A DNA stretch of 36,120 bases from Betaproteobacteria bacterium (GTDB lineage Bacteria > Pseudomonadota > Gammaproteobacteria > Burkholderiales > SG8-41). The translations under genes and the position numbers were made by a program. The notes under the pieces were generated by a model. That model was not told the origin of the DNA and made no database searches. It worked only from the letters and a program-made list of their open reading frames with translations. This document shows, in pieces, positions 26,765 to 36,016 of this stretch. Positions within the stretch are counted from its first letter, which is position 1. Every line of letters begins with the position of its first letter. The stretch is from contig JACQOJ010000051.1 of assembly GCA_016202605.1 (NCBI GenBank), forward strand, positions 1 to 36,120. The letters run 5' to 3'.

Positions 26765-28378
26765 TCACGGCCGGACCGGAACCGCCCGCGTCACCGCACG
26801 CGTGACGCCAAAAGTCGGCACGTATACCGAATGTGTACCCGGCCCTCCTGCCACCACTATGCCGACGTCTCCCGCGCCAGGTGACGCAGGCACCATGGTA
26901 TCCGAACTGATTGCTCCCAACTCCGCGCACCGGATGTGTTGCACGCGGGCGCGGTCCCCGGCAGCAAACCGGCCCGCCGCGAGTCTGGACTGTTCCCACA
27001 GGCGGCGTTTCACGTCGGACTTGTTCAATCCACCGCGCTTGAGCACTTCCGCGTGCTCGGGAGACACAATGATCCAGGGCTCCCCGCCAAAGTAATAGTC
27101 GTTGCTCAGGGGATACGCCATGGTGTCGGCGATCGCGCGCAACAGATCGTCCGCTTCCTTGGCGTGACTGTTCATATTAAGCGTACCCGATGCGCCGACC
27201 ACGGTCACCGTGCTGCGATCGCACGCAAACCCCCGCTCGACGTGGAGCGGTTCCCACGGGCTCTCCGCCTCGTTCTCGGCGCAACAGAAGGTGAACTTGC
27301 CCGGTTGTCCGTGGGTCGCGCGATCCATTCCCGCAGGGCGCGCGCCGCCGACGTTCTGCAGGATCAGGCGCACTGCGCGGCCGATGGTCGCATTGGCCCA
27401 CGCGCCCGGCCCGAGACAATTGATTCCGGCGTTGATTCCGAGCTCCTGCGCGATCGGCCCGTTGACGATGATCCACGGCGTGGCGGGATTGGTCGTCGCC
27501 TGTATGCCCTGCAGGTTGAAGGCGGGATCACCCAGCGCGTCCACCGCCGCGATCAAGACCGGAAGGTATTCCGGTTCGCATCCCGCCATCACGGCATTGG
27601 CCGCGACATGTTCCACCGTGGCCGCGCCGAAGCCCGGTGCGACTGCCGCAATCACTTCGTCGCGCGCGCGGCGCGCGTGCCTCAGCATGCTCTCGACGCG
27701 TTCTATCGTCGGCGGGACGAGCGGCAGCCCGTCGCTCCAGCCGCACGTGCGGCAGAAACGATTGAATTCGTCGAGATCGGCGGGCGCTTCGACGCGCAGC
27801 GGACGACCCTGTGCCGGCGCCGCCAGAACTGCAACCTCGAGCGGCGCCGACTCGCGCACCTGATGGACGATGTCTGCGGCGCACTGCTCCGCGATGTCGC
27901 GCACTTCCTCGCGCGTGCGAAGACCGAACGGATGCGGGATCACCGCAATGGGCAGATCCGGATGCCCCAAGGCCGACGCCTGCGTGCGGCCCAGCACGAG
28001 GAACGGCGTCGAGCAGATCGTCAACGCGGGCAGGCCGTGCTTTGCAGCCTCAACACTGTCGTGGATACTCCACGACGTGCACGACCCTCAGTCGCCCGAC
28101 CCCGTGATCACGAGATCGCATTGCCGGGCGACGTCCGCAATGATGTCATCAGGGGCGGGGATCGATGCCGTGCGTTTGCGGTGCTTGACGACCGAGGAAA
28201 CTCCGTACTTGCCGATGAGCAGTTCGGCGAGATCATCCACCAGAAAGTGAAAGTTCGGCTTCACGTTGTCGATGAAGCCGACCACCTTGCCCTCGAGCCC
28301 GTCGAGCGCGCGGCGCAATTGCCGCGGCGCATTTCGTGTCGATGCCGTCGGGTCGACGATCATCGTGTTGGTTGTCAT
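26765..28378 (-). CDS. UGSC-family selenoprotein (in-frame TGA at 28090-28088 read as Sec) fused to a large C-terminal domain
   Basis: ORFs 28088..28378 and 26765..28024 share frame with no other stop. Read-through gives ...DVARQCDLVITGSGD-U-GSCTSWSIHDSVEAAKHGLPALTICSTPF..., the diagnostic UGSC motif. C-terminal part has FCRTCGWSDGLPLVPPTIERVESML...VAANAVMAGCEPEYLPVLIAAVDAL. Confidence 0.88.
28058..28076 (-). promoter_or_regulatory. Putative bacterial SECIS hairpin of the UGSC gene
   Basis: Minus strand GTCGTGG-AGTAT-CCACGAC, perfect 7-bp stem, G in loop position 2, loop beginning 19 nt after TGA; extendable by CAC/GTG with a bulged A. Confidence 0.7.
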
Positions 28379-28399
28379 CGTCCGCTCCTTTCGCCTGTA

Positions 28400-28531
28400 T
28401 CAAAACCGATAGAGCTCACGTGGATTGTCGACCAGGATCGCCTTGCGCGCTGCTTCGCCGAGCTTCTGAGTGACCATCCGCGCGACGATATCCGTCCCGC
28501 CGCCCGCGGGAAACGGCACCCCGACGCGGAC
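28400..28531 (-). pseudogene. Chimeric fragment: TctC-like N-terminal piece joined to an amidohydrolase-like C-terminal tail
   Basis: VRVGVPFPAGGGTDIVARMVTQKLGEAARKAILVDNPRELYRF*: first half is TctC-like, ending ILVDNPRELYRF is amidohydrolase_2-like. Confidence 0.5.
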
Positions 28532-28620
28532 TAACGCAAGCCCCGCGTTCGCTCCTCCTATCGATACACACCGGCCTCCGTGGCCGCCCATCGCAAAGAC
28601 CACATTCGCTTGTCGGTCCG

Positions 28621-29526
28621 TTATGCAAGAACGCCGGCGCGGGCGATCACTCGACCCCATCGCGCAAGTTCTTTTTCGATGTGCCGCGCGAAGTCCTCCG
28701 GGCTGCCCCCACACGGCTCGGCGCCCGCCAGCGAAAGGCGCTCCGCAACTGGCCCCGTACGCAACGCGGCCACGATTCCTGCGTTGAGTGTGTTCACGGT
28801 GTCGGCCTGCGTGCGTGCCGGCGCGACAATGCCGAGCCAATTCGTGATCTCATAACCAGGCAATCCCGATTCCGCGACGGTCGGCAGATCGGAGAGCAGC
28901 GGACTGCGTTGCAGCCCGGTCACCGCGATTCCTCTCAGGAGTCCCTGCCTTACACGCGGCGCCATCGACATGATGTTGTTGAAGCTCAATGCCACGCGTC
29001 CGTTCTGCAGGTCCTCATACAGTTGTTCCGTGCGTGCATACGGCACATGCGTCATCTCGACGCGCCCCATGACCTTGAAAAGCTCTCCCGCGAGGTGCGG
29101 TGCGCCGCCCACCGCCGACGACGCAAAGGTGAGTCCGGGCGCTTTGGAGCGGCCCACCGCGATCAGATCTTTCACCGTAGCCACCCCGAGCGACGGATGA
29201 CAGGCCAGCACCAGCGGTGAGCGCGATACGAGACATACCGCCATGAAATCCTTGACCGGGTCATAGCCGAGGTCCGGCGCAAAGTGCAGCGCGAGGGCAT
29301 GGGTCCCGAGCGTTGCCATGAAAAGCGTGGAGCCGTCCGGGTCGCCCGCCGCCGCCCTGCGCGCGCCGATCGCACCGCCGTTCCCGGCGTGGCGCTCGAC
29401 GATCACCTCGCGTGCGAGACATCGGGACAATTCCGGCGCCAGCATACCGGCGATGAAGTCGGATGCGCTTCCCGGCGAAAAACCGATGATGAGGCGCACC
29501 GGATGTCGTGCTCGCCGCCAGCTCAT
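28621..29526 (-). CDS. TctC/Bug solute-binding protein-like, without signal peptide
   Basis: PVRLIIGFSPGSASDFIAGMLAPELSRCLAREVIVERHAGNGGAIGARRAAAGDPDGSTL...VPYARTEQLYEDLQNGRVALSFN. Confidence 0.85.
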   Translation of the reverse strand: MSWRRARHPVRLIIGFSPGSASDFIAGMLAPELSRCLAREVIVERHAGNGGAIGARRAAAGDPDGSTLFMATLGTHALALHFAPDLGYDPVKDFMAVCLVSRSPLVLACHPSLGVATVKDLIAVGRSKAPGLTFASSAVGGAPHLAGELFKVMGRVEMTHVPYARTEQLYEDLQNGRVALSFNNIMSMAPRVRQGLLRGIAVTGLQRSPLLSDLPTVAESGLPGYEITNWLGIVAPARTQADTVNTLNAGIVAALRTGPVAERLSLAGAEPCGGSPEDFARHIEKELARWGRVIARAGVLA

Positions 29527-29547
29527 CTTCCCTGCATGCGGGGCCGG

Positions 29548-30515
29548 TCAGTTGACTGCCGCACCCGATGCCCGCACGACCCTCGCCCACTTGGGTATCT
29601 CGGCCTTCACGTACGCGCCGAACTGCCGGGGCGTGCTGCCGATCGGCTCGAAGCCCTGGGCGATCAGGCGTTCGTGGACTTGCGGCGCACGGAGCGCGGC
29701 CGTGAACACCGCGTGCAGCCTCTCGATCACGGCGAGAGGCGTTTTCGCGGGGACCATCACCCCGAACCAGGTGGTCGCCTCGAATCCCGGCAGACCCGCC
29801 TCCTCCACTGTAGGCACGTCGGAAAGCTGCGGGGAACGCCGTGAGCTGGCAATCGCCAGCGCGTTCAGTCTGCCGGATTTGACGTGCGGCAAAGCCGCCG
29901 ATACGGTGAAGAACATCATCTGTATGCGCCCCGCGATCATGTCCGTCGCCGCAGGCCCCGCGCCCTTGTATGGAATGTGGCGTATCTCCACACCGGCCAT
30001 GGATCGGAAGAGCTCCATCGCCATGTGGCTCGGCCCGCCGTTGCCGGAGGACGCATAGTTGAGTTGTCCCGGACCCGTTTTGGCGAGCGCGATCAGCTCG
30101 CTTACCGAACGGGCCCGTACCGAAGGATTCACGAGCAGCACGAACGGAACCGATGCGAGCTGCGTCACTGCCTCGAAGTCCTTGAGCAGATCGTAATTCA
30201 GTTTCCGGTAGAGGCTGCTGGCGATCGTATGCGCCACGTTGGCCTGCAGGAGCGTGATCCGTCCGGTGTTGAACGCGCGGCCACTTCCGCCGCGATGTTC
30301 CCGCCCGCACCCGCGCGGTTGTCCACGATGAGATGCTGCCCGAGATCCTCCCCCGCCTTCTGCCCGACGATACGCGCGAGGTTGTCGGCGCCGCCTCCCG
30401 GCGGAAACGGCACGACGAAGCGCAGGGGTTTGTGCGGGTACGGCTGCGCGCCGGCCTGTGGCACGGGAGCCGACGCGAGAATCGCACACCACGAAAGCAG
30501 GGTGACGATTCGCAT
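29548..30515 (-). pseudogene. TctC/Bug solute-binding protein gene with a frameshift near 30260
   Basis: Signal peptide and N-domain (MRIVTLLSWC...YPHKPLRFVVPFPPGGGADNLARIVGQKAGEDLGQHLIVDNRAGAGGNIAAEVAARSTPDG) in one frame; the rest (ITLLQANVAHTIASSLYRKLNYDLLKDF...) in another. Confidence 0.85.
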
Positions 30516-30688
30516 ATCCGTTCCTCCTCCTCGATGCTGTTGTCCCCGGAAATCGCCGTGCAGGACCGCGCGGAGCGATCGCCGACGCCCGCCGCCCGGC
30601 ATCTATCTTAATTCACCGGCGGACGGCGATCAAAGGACATTTGCTTATTCCTCCATGCGGATAGGTAATGATCGGCCGCCGGCCGCAT

Positions 30689-31645
30689 TCAGGCCGGCGC
30701 GAGACCCGTCGTGCTGCGCGAGGCGGCGTCGCGTATCGCCTGCTCCACCCGCGCCCGCGTGAGGTGGCCGGCGAACATCTCGATGAAGGCGTAGGTGTAT
30801 CCGCGCAGGTAGTGATTCCGCCGGATGCCGATGTGGATGGTATTGGGTTCGAACAGGTGGCTCGCGTCCATCGCGCGCAATCCCTTGTCGCGCTTCGCGT
30901 CGAACGCCATGCTCGGCAGGACCGCGATGCCCAGGCCGAATTCGACGTAGGTCTTGATGACATCCGCGTCGATCGCATTGAGCACCACGTTCGGCGCGAG
31001 CCCCTTCGCCTCGAATGCGCGCACGATCTTGGAGCGCGCGATGAATGAAAAGTCGTACGTGATCAGCGGATACTCCGCGAGTTTCTCCAGGGTGAGCCGC
31101 TTTACCCGGAGCAGCGGATGACGCGCCGGCGTGAGCACGATGCGCGGCAGCTGGTAGCACGGCAGCATCACCATGCCGGGGACGGGTTCCACGGTCTCCG
31201 CGGCGATCGAGATGTCGGCATTGCCCGAGAGCACGAGCTGCGACACTTCGGCCGGCGTGCCCTGCCGCAGATTGAGCCGCACCCCGGGGAATTGTCCTGC
31301 GAAGCGCCGGATGACGTCAGGCAGCGCGTAACGCGCCTGCGTGTGCGTGGTCGCGATGGTGAGAGTGCCGCTGAACTCGTCCGAGAACTCGCGCGCGGCC
31401 TCGGTGATGTTCTGCGCCTCCCGCAACGCGCCCTCGGCGATCGCGACGATCTTGCTGCCCGCCGCGCTCAAGCGCACCAGGCGCTTGCTGTTGCGCACGA
31501 AGAGCTCCACGCCAAGCTCCTCTTCGAGCAGATGCAGCTGCCGGCTGAGACCCGGCTGCGAGATGTGCAGCGCCCCGGCCGTCTTCGAAATGTTCAGGCC
31601 GCGGCGCGCGACCTCGCACAGATATTTGAGCTGCTGCAGCGTCAC
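30689..31645 (-). CDS. LysR family transcriptional regulator, CysB-like
   Basis: MTLQQLKYLCEVARRGLNISKTAGALHISQPGLSRQLHLLEEELGVELFVRNSKRLVRLSAAG; TTHTQARYALPDVIRRF and CysB-like effector domain. Confidence 0.93.
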   Translation of the reverse strand: MTLQQLKYLCEVARRGLNISKTAGALHISQPGLSRQLHLLEEELGVELFVRNSKRLVRLSAAGSKIVAIAEGALREAQNITEAAREFSDEFSGTLTIATTHTQARYALPDVIRRFAGQFPGVRLNLRQGTPAEVSQLVLSGNADISIAAETVEPVPGMVMLPCYQLPRIVLTPARHPLLRVKRLTLEKLAEYPLITYDFSFIARSKIVRAFEAKGLAPNVVLNAIDADVIKTYVEFGLGIAVLPSMAFDAKRDKGLRAMDASHLFEPNTIHIGIRRNHYLRGYTYAFIEMFAGHLTRARVEQAIRDAASRSTTGLAPA

Positions 31646-31654
31646 GGCGCTCTC

Positions 31655-31703
31655 ATAACCTCATCTTTGATTAGTATAACTTTACATTGTTTGTTTGCAT
31701 AAC
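31655..31703. promoter_or_regulatory. Three ATAAC repeats (31655, 31676, 31699) between LysR and the SucC-like gene: candidate operator
   Basis: Spacing 21 and 23 nt (about two helical turns) in an AT-rich divergent intergenic region. Confidence 0.4.
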
Positions 31704-31763
31704 GCGGCTGCCGTATAGTTGCGAGCTTCAACGCCCGGTCACACCAAGGAGAGCAGACTTACC

Positions 31764-32891
31764 ATGATGTTGCTCGAGCACGAAGCGAAACAGTTGCTCG
31801 ACTCGGTCGGGATCCAGGTGCCGCGCGGTCTCGTCATCCGCCCTGGCGACGGGACGCCTGACGGGATCGAGAGCTACCCGGTCGCGGTGAAGGCCCAGGT
31901 CCGCAGCGGCGGACGCGGCAAACAGGGCGGCATCGTCCGAGCCGGGGACCGGCCGGCGCTCGCCGCGGCGATCACGCGCCTGTTCGCCACGGCGTTCGGC
32001 GGCGAACGCCCGGAGGCGCTGCTCATTGAACCGTGGCTTGCGATCGAGCGCGAGACTTATCTGTCGGTCGCGGTCGACGGCCGGGCCGACGGCTATGTCG
32101 TGATGTACTCGGCGCGAGGCGGGGTCGGTATCGAGGAAGGCGCGCCTCCCGTGCGCTATCCCGTCGGGGCACCGTGGAATTTTCGGGTTCACGGATTGCG
32201 CAAAGCGCTCGAAAGCGCGGAGCCGGATTACCAATGGCGCGAGAAGGTCATCGCGCTCGCGCAACGTCTCATTCGCACCGCCGCCATGCGCGACTTAACC
32301 ACGATCGAAATCAACCCGCTCGCAACGCTCACCGATGGCGCCCTTGTCGCCGCTGACGCCAGGGTGGTTTGCGACGAATGGGCGCACTTCCGCAACAAGG
32401 CAATCCATGCGCAGCGTGAAGCGGAGAAGCGGCGTGCCGAGCCGCTGCTGCGCGACTGCCTCAACATGCAGCACATGTATGTGCGGCTCGACGGCGACAT
32501 CGCGTTGATCTCGGGCGGCGCGGGCATGACGATGGCGGCGATGGACATGATCGCGGACTGCGGCGGCCGCCCGGCGTGTTTCCTGGATTGCAGCCCGGGA
32601 CCGACCTCCACGCGCGGATATCGGCCGGCGTTCGCGATGCTCGATGCGGATCCCCGGGTGAAGGTGATTCTGGTGAGCGTCTTCGGCGGCGGCACCCAGA
32701 TGCAGCGCGTCGCCAATTCGATGAAAGAGATCATGGCGGAGCGCAAGAGCAGGAAGCCGGTCGTGTTCCGGCTGGACGGCACCAACGTCGACCAGGTGCC
32801 GGGCATCTTTGCCCGGTTTGGCGCGCATAATCACGCGCGGCTGGAAGATGCGGTTGCCGAAGCCGTGCGACTGGCCGGAGGCCGCGCATGA
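31764..32891 (+). CDS. SucC-like acid-CoA ligase (ADP-forming) beta subunit
   Basis: MMLLEHEAKQLLDSVGIQVPRG, VKAQVRSGGRGKQGGI, LTTIEINPLATL; LDCSPGPTSTRGYRPAF; overlaps the next ORF by ATGA. Confidence 0.9.
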   Translation: MMLLEHEAKQLLDSVGIQVPRGLVIRPGDGTPDGIESYPVAVKAQVRSGGRGKQGGIVRAGDRPALAAAITRLFATAFGGERPEALLIEPWLAIERETYLSVAVDGRADGYVVMYSARGGVGIEEGAPPVRYPVGAPWNFRVHGLRKALESAEPDYQWREKVIALAQRLIRTAAMRDLTTIEINPLATLTDGALVAADARVVCDEWAHFRNKAIHAQREAEKRRAEPLLRDCLNMQHMYVRLDGDIALISGGAGMTMAAMDMIADCGGRPACFLDCSPGPTSTRGYRPAFAMLDADPRVKVILVSVFGGGTQMQRVANSMKEIMAERKSRKPVVFRLDGTNVDQVPGIFARFGAHNHARLEDAVAEAVRLAGGRA

Positions 32892-33790
32892 GCATACTTC
32901 TCGACCGCACCAATCGCGTCCTGGTCCAGGGCGTGACCGGACAGATGGGTACGTACTTCGTGGAGGACGCATGCAAGTACGGGACGACGGTGGTCGCCGG
33001 GGTTTCGCCGGGGCGCGACGGCGCGAAAGTCGGTGATGTGCCCGTCTTCGGGAGCGTGCGCGCGGCGCGCGAGGCAACGGGCGCCGATACGGCGATCGTC
33101 TTCGTGCCGCCGGCGGCCGTGCTCGGCGGCGCGCTCGAGGCGATCGAAGCGGGCTGCCGCCTTGTCGTCGTCACCGCCGACGAGCTTCCGGTTCTCGACA
33201 CGATCGAACTGAAGGCCGCGGCCCGGGCAAACGGGGCGGCCGTCGTCGGACCGAACTCGCCGGGCATCATTTCGCCGGGCAAGGCGAAGCTGGGCTTCAT
33301 GCCGTCGTTCTGCTACATGCAAGGCAACGTCGGGGTGATCTCGCGCAGCGGCTCTCTTTCTTACGAGTGCTGCAAGCGGCTCACGCTCGCCGGCATGGGG
33401 CAGTCCACCGTCATCGGCATCGGGGGCGATCCGGTCAAAGGGACGACAGCCGCGGAAGCGCTCGGGCTCTTCCACGACGATCCCGAGACCGCGGCCGTCC
33501 TGTATTTGGGTGAGATTGGCGGATCCGAAGAGAGTTTTGTCGCAGAATACGCGGCTCGACCGGATGCGAAGCCGGTTGCCGCGTTGATCGTCGGGCACAC
33601 CGCGCCCCCCGGCAGGAAAATGGGGCATGCGGCGGCGCTGATCGGATCGAAAGCGGAAAGCCACGCCGCCAAGGTCGCCATGATGCGCAGCGCGGGCGTT
33701 CACGTCGCGAGCGGATTGTCCGACATGGTCGAAACCCTGCAGGCTGCGCTATCACACGGGATGCGCGCCGCGCAGGACGCGGCGGCGTAA
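32888..33790 (+). CDS. SucD-like acid-CoA ligase (ADP-forming) alpha subunit
   Basis: VLVQGVTGQMGTYF, GPNSPGIISPGKAKLGFMP, VGVISRSGSLSYE, GRKMGHAAALIGSKAES (phospho-His region). Confidence 0.92.
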   Translation: MSILLDRTNRVLVQGVTGQMGTYFVEDACKYGTTVVAGVSPGRDGAKVGDVPVFGSVRAAREATGADTAIVFVPPAAVLGGALEAIEAGCRLVVVTADELPVLDTIELKAAARANGAAVVGPNSPGIISPGKAKLGFMPSFCYMQGNVGVISRSGSLSYECCKRLTLAGMGQSTVIGIGGDPVKGTTAAEALGLFHDDPETAAVLYLGEIGGSEESFVAEYAARPDAKPVAALIVGHTAPPGRKMGHAAALIGSKAESHAAKVAMMRSAGVHVASGLSDMVETLQAALSHGMRAAQDAAA

Positions 33791-33830
33791 CAGGGAAAAA
33801 TAGAAAGACTCATCGAGGAGGAAATCGGTC

Positions 33831-34805
33831 ATGATGCTGCGATTCTGTTTGATGCTGATGGGCGCCGGCGCTGCGATCGCAGCGCCACAGGCAGTGGCGG
33901 CTGAACCACCCTACCCGAACAAACCGATCCGGATCATCGTCGGCTTCCCCCCCGCCGGCGCCGCGGACATCTTCGCGCGGCTGGTGGGACAAAAGCTCAC
34001 CGAGGCCTGGGGACAGCCGGTGGTGGTCGACAATCGGCCGGGCGCGGGCAGCACCATCGGTTCCGAGATCGCGGCCAATTCCACGCCGGACGGTCATACG
34101 CTGATGGCGGTGTCCGCAAGCTACGCCACGAGCGCCGGTCTGTACAGGAAACTCAAATACCATCCCATCGATTCCTTTGCGCCGATCACGATGATCACGT
34201 CGAACGCGAACGTGCTGCTGGCACATCCTTCGGTGCCGGCAAAATCGGCGCGGGAACTCATCGCCACGGCCAAGGCAAACCCGGGCAAACTGACGATGGG
34301 GTCGGCAGGCACCGGCAGCATCACGCATCTCGCCGGGGAACTGTTCGCGAACATGGCCGCGATCAAAGTGACGCACGTCCCGTACAAGGGCGGCGGTCCC
34401 AACCTGAACGCCCTCCTCGGCGGAGAGATACAGATCACGGTTGCCTCCGTTCCGGCCTCGCTTGGCCACGTCAAGGCAGGGCGCGTGAAAGCCTTGGGCC
34501 TCACCTCCGTCAAGCGGTCCGCGGTCCTTCCGGGGGTTCCGACCATCGCCGAATCCGGTGTGCCCGGTTACGAGGCCAAGAACTGGTACGGCATCCTGGC
34601 ACCGGCCGGGGTCCCGAAATCCGTCGTCGCGAAGTTGAACGGGCAGATCAATGAAATCCTGCGTGCGCCGGATTTCGCCGCAGCCATCGCCAGGCAGGGG
34701 GCGGACATCGAAGGCGGCACGCCCGATGAGTTCAGGAAGTACCTGCAGTCCGAGATCGCGAAGTGGTCCAAAGTCATCAAGGCGGCCGGAGTGCAAGTGC
34801 AATAG
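33831..34805 (+). CDS. TctC/Bug solute-binding protein
   Basis: YPNKPIRIIVGFPPAGAADIFARLVGQKLTEAWGQPVVVDNRPGAGSTIGSEIAANSTPDGHTL. Confidence 0.95.
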   Translation: MMLRFCLMLMGAGAAIAAPQAVAAEPPYPNKPIRIIVGFPPAGAADIFARLVGQKLTEAWGQPVVVDNRPGAGSTIGSEIAANSTPDGHTLMAVSASYATSAGLYRKLKYHPIDSFAPITMITSNANVLLAHPSVPAKSARELIATAKANPGKLTMGSAGTGSITHLAGELFANMAAIKVTHVPYKGGGPNLNALLGGEIQITVASVPASLGHVKAGRVKALGLTSVKRSAVLPGVPTIAESGVPGYEAKNWYGILAPAGVPKSVVAKLNGQINEILRAPDFAAAIARQGADIEGGTPDEFRKYLQSEIAKWSKVIKAAGVQVQ

Positions 34806-34838
34806 GCCCGCGTGTACTTGAGTCCAGACAGAGACCGC

Positions 34839-35969
34839 ATGAAGATAACAAACGTTCACTGCCACAGGGTGACCATTCCCTACCGCAATCCGTACCGGAT
34901 GGCGCCGGGCGAAACGCGGTACAAGAAGCAGATCATCGTCCTCATCGAAACCGACGGGGGCATCACGGGAGTGGGCGAAACGGGCGTGACGCTGATCGAA
35001 CGCGGGGGCGAGACCCAGGAAGCGATCTACATCACCATCAGGAAATACTTCACGCCGCTGTTGATCGGCATGGATCCGTTCGACATCGGGCTCGTCATCG
35101 ACCGCCTCGAAGGGTTCAACCAGGGCCGGACCGGCTTTCTCTGCGCCAAGGCTGCCATCGACACCGCGCTCTACGACGTCATGGGCAAGGCGGTCAACCG
35201 GCCGGCCGCAAAGCTGCTGGGCGGCATCCATCGCACCACCTTCAAAGTGAGCCGCAGCCTCGGCGTCAAGACACCGGAGGATATGGCGGAAGACGCCGTC
35301 CGGTTGAAGTCGATGGGCTACGCGATGCTCACGATCAAGGTCGGGTTCGACGTGAAGGAGGACATTGAACGGGTCGCCGCCGTGCGTGACGCGGTGGGAT
35401 CCGGTTACCCGCTGGAGGTCGACGTGAACGGCGCTTACAACGTCGAAGTCGCCATTCCGACGTTGCGGAAGATGGAACGCTACGGCATCGAGGCGATCGA
35501 GCAGCCGGTGCCGTGGTGGGACCTCCGGGGCATGAGAGAAGTGCGCAGCGCGCTCGACACGCCGATCACCGCCGACGAAAGTGCGTGGACGCCGCACGAC
35601 GTTGCCAATATCGCGCGCGCAGAGGCGGCCGACACGATTTGCCTCAAGCCGGTCAAGAATGGCGGCCTGTTCCTGAGCCGCAGAATGGCCGAGATGGCCG
35701 AGGCCGCGGGAATGGGCGTGTTGATGGGCAGCAAGCATCCGCTCTCACCCGGCACTTCCGCCATCATCCAGTTCGCGGCAGCGCTTCCGTGCGTGCATGA
35801 AGTCCTCGGCTATGGCTCGCCGCTGGAGCGCCTCGCGGACGACATTTGCGACCCGCCGCTCGAGATGAACAAGGACGGCACCGTCTCGCTTCCCGAGGGA
35901 CCGGGCCTGGGCGTCACCGTATCGGAGGAAAAGCTTCGCAAGTACACCGATACGGAAGCGCTCGCCTGA
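34839..35969 (+). CDS. Mandelate racemase/muconate lactonizing enzyme family (enolase superfamily)
   Basis: AMLTIKVGFD (KxK-like region), LEVDVNGAY, IEQPVPWWD, ITADESAWTPHDV, SKHPLSPGTSAIIQFAAAL. Confidence 0.93.
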   Translation: MKITNVHCHRVTIPYRNPYRMAPGETRYKKQIIVLIETDGGITGVGETGVTLIERGGETQEAIYITIRKYFTPLLIGMDPFDIGLVIDRLEGFNQGRTGFLCAKAAIDTALYDVMGKAVNRPAAKLLGGIHRTTFKVSRSLGVKTPEDMAEDAVRLKSMGYAMLTIKVGFDVKEDIERVAAVRDAVGSGYPLEVDVNGAYNVEVAIPTLRKMERYGIEAIEQPVPWWDLRGMREVRSALDTPITADESAWTPHDVANIARAEAADTICLKPVKNGGLFLSRRMAEMAEAAGMGVLMGSKHPLSPGTSAIIQFAAALPCVHEVLGYGSPLERLADDICDPPLEMNKDGTVSLPEGPGLGVTVSEEKLRKYTDTEALA

Positions 35970-36016
35970 TCCACATCGGATCGGACAAATAATGCATATC
36001 GTTTAAGGAGGCTGTC

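Noticed and set aside
26936-28534. 532-aa plus-strand ORF
   Set aside because: Antisense to the UGSC gene, His/Arg-rich, no recognisable domain.
29548-30515. Programmed frameshift in TctC
   Set aside because: No slippery heptamer or precedent in this family; one-base loss or sequencing error is simpler.
33810-35738. 642-aa minus-strand ORF
   Set aside because: Antisense to well-supported TctC and MR/MLE genes; composition is typical of a shadow ORF.
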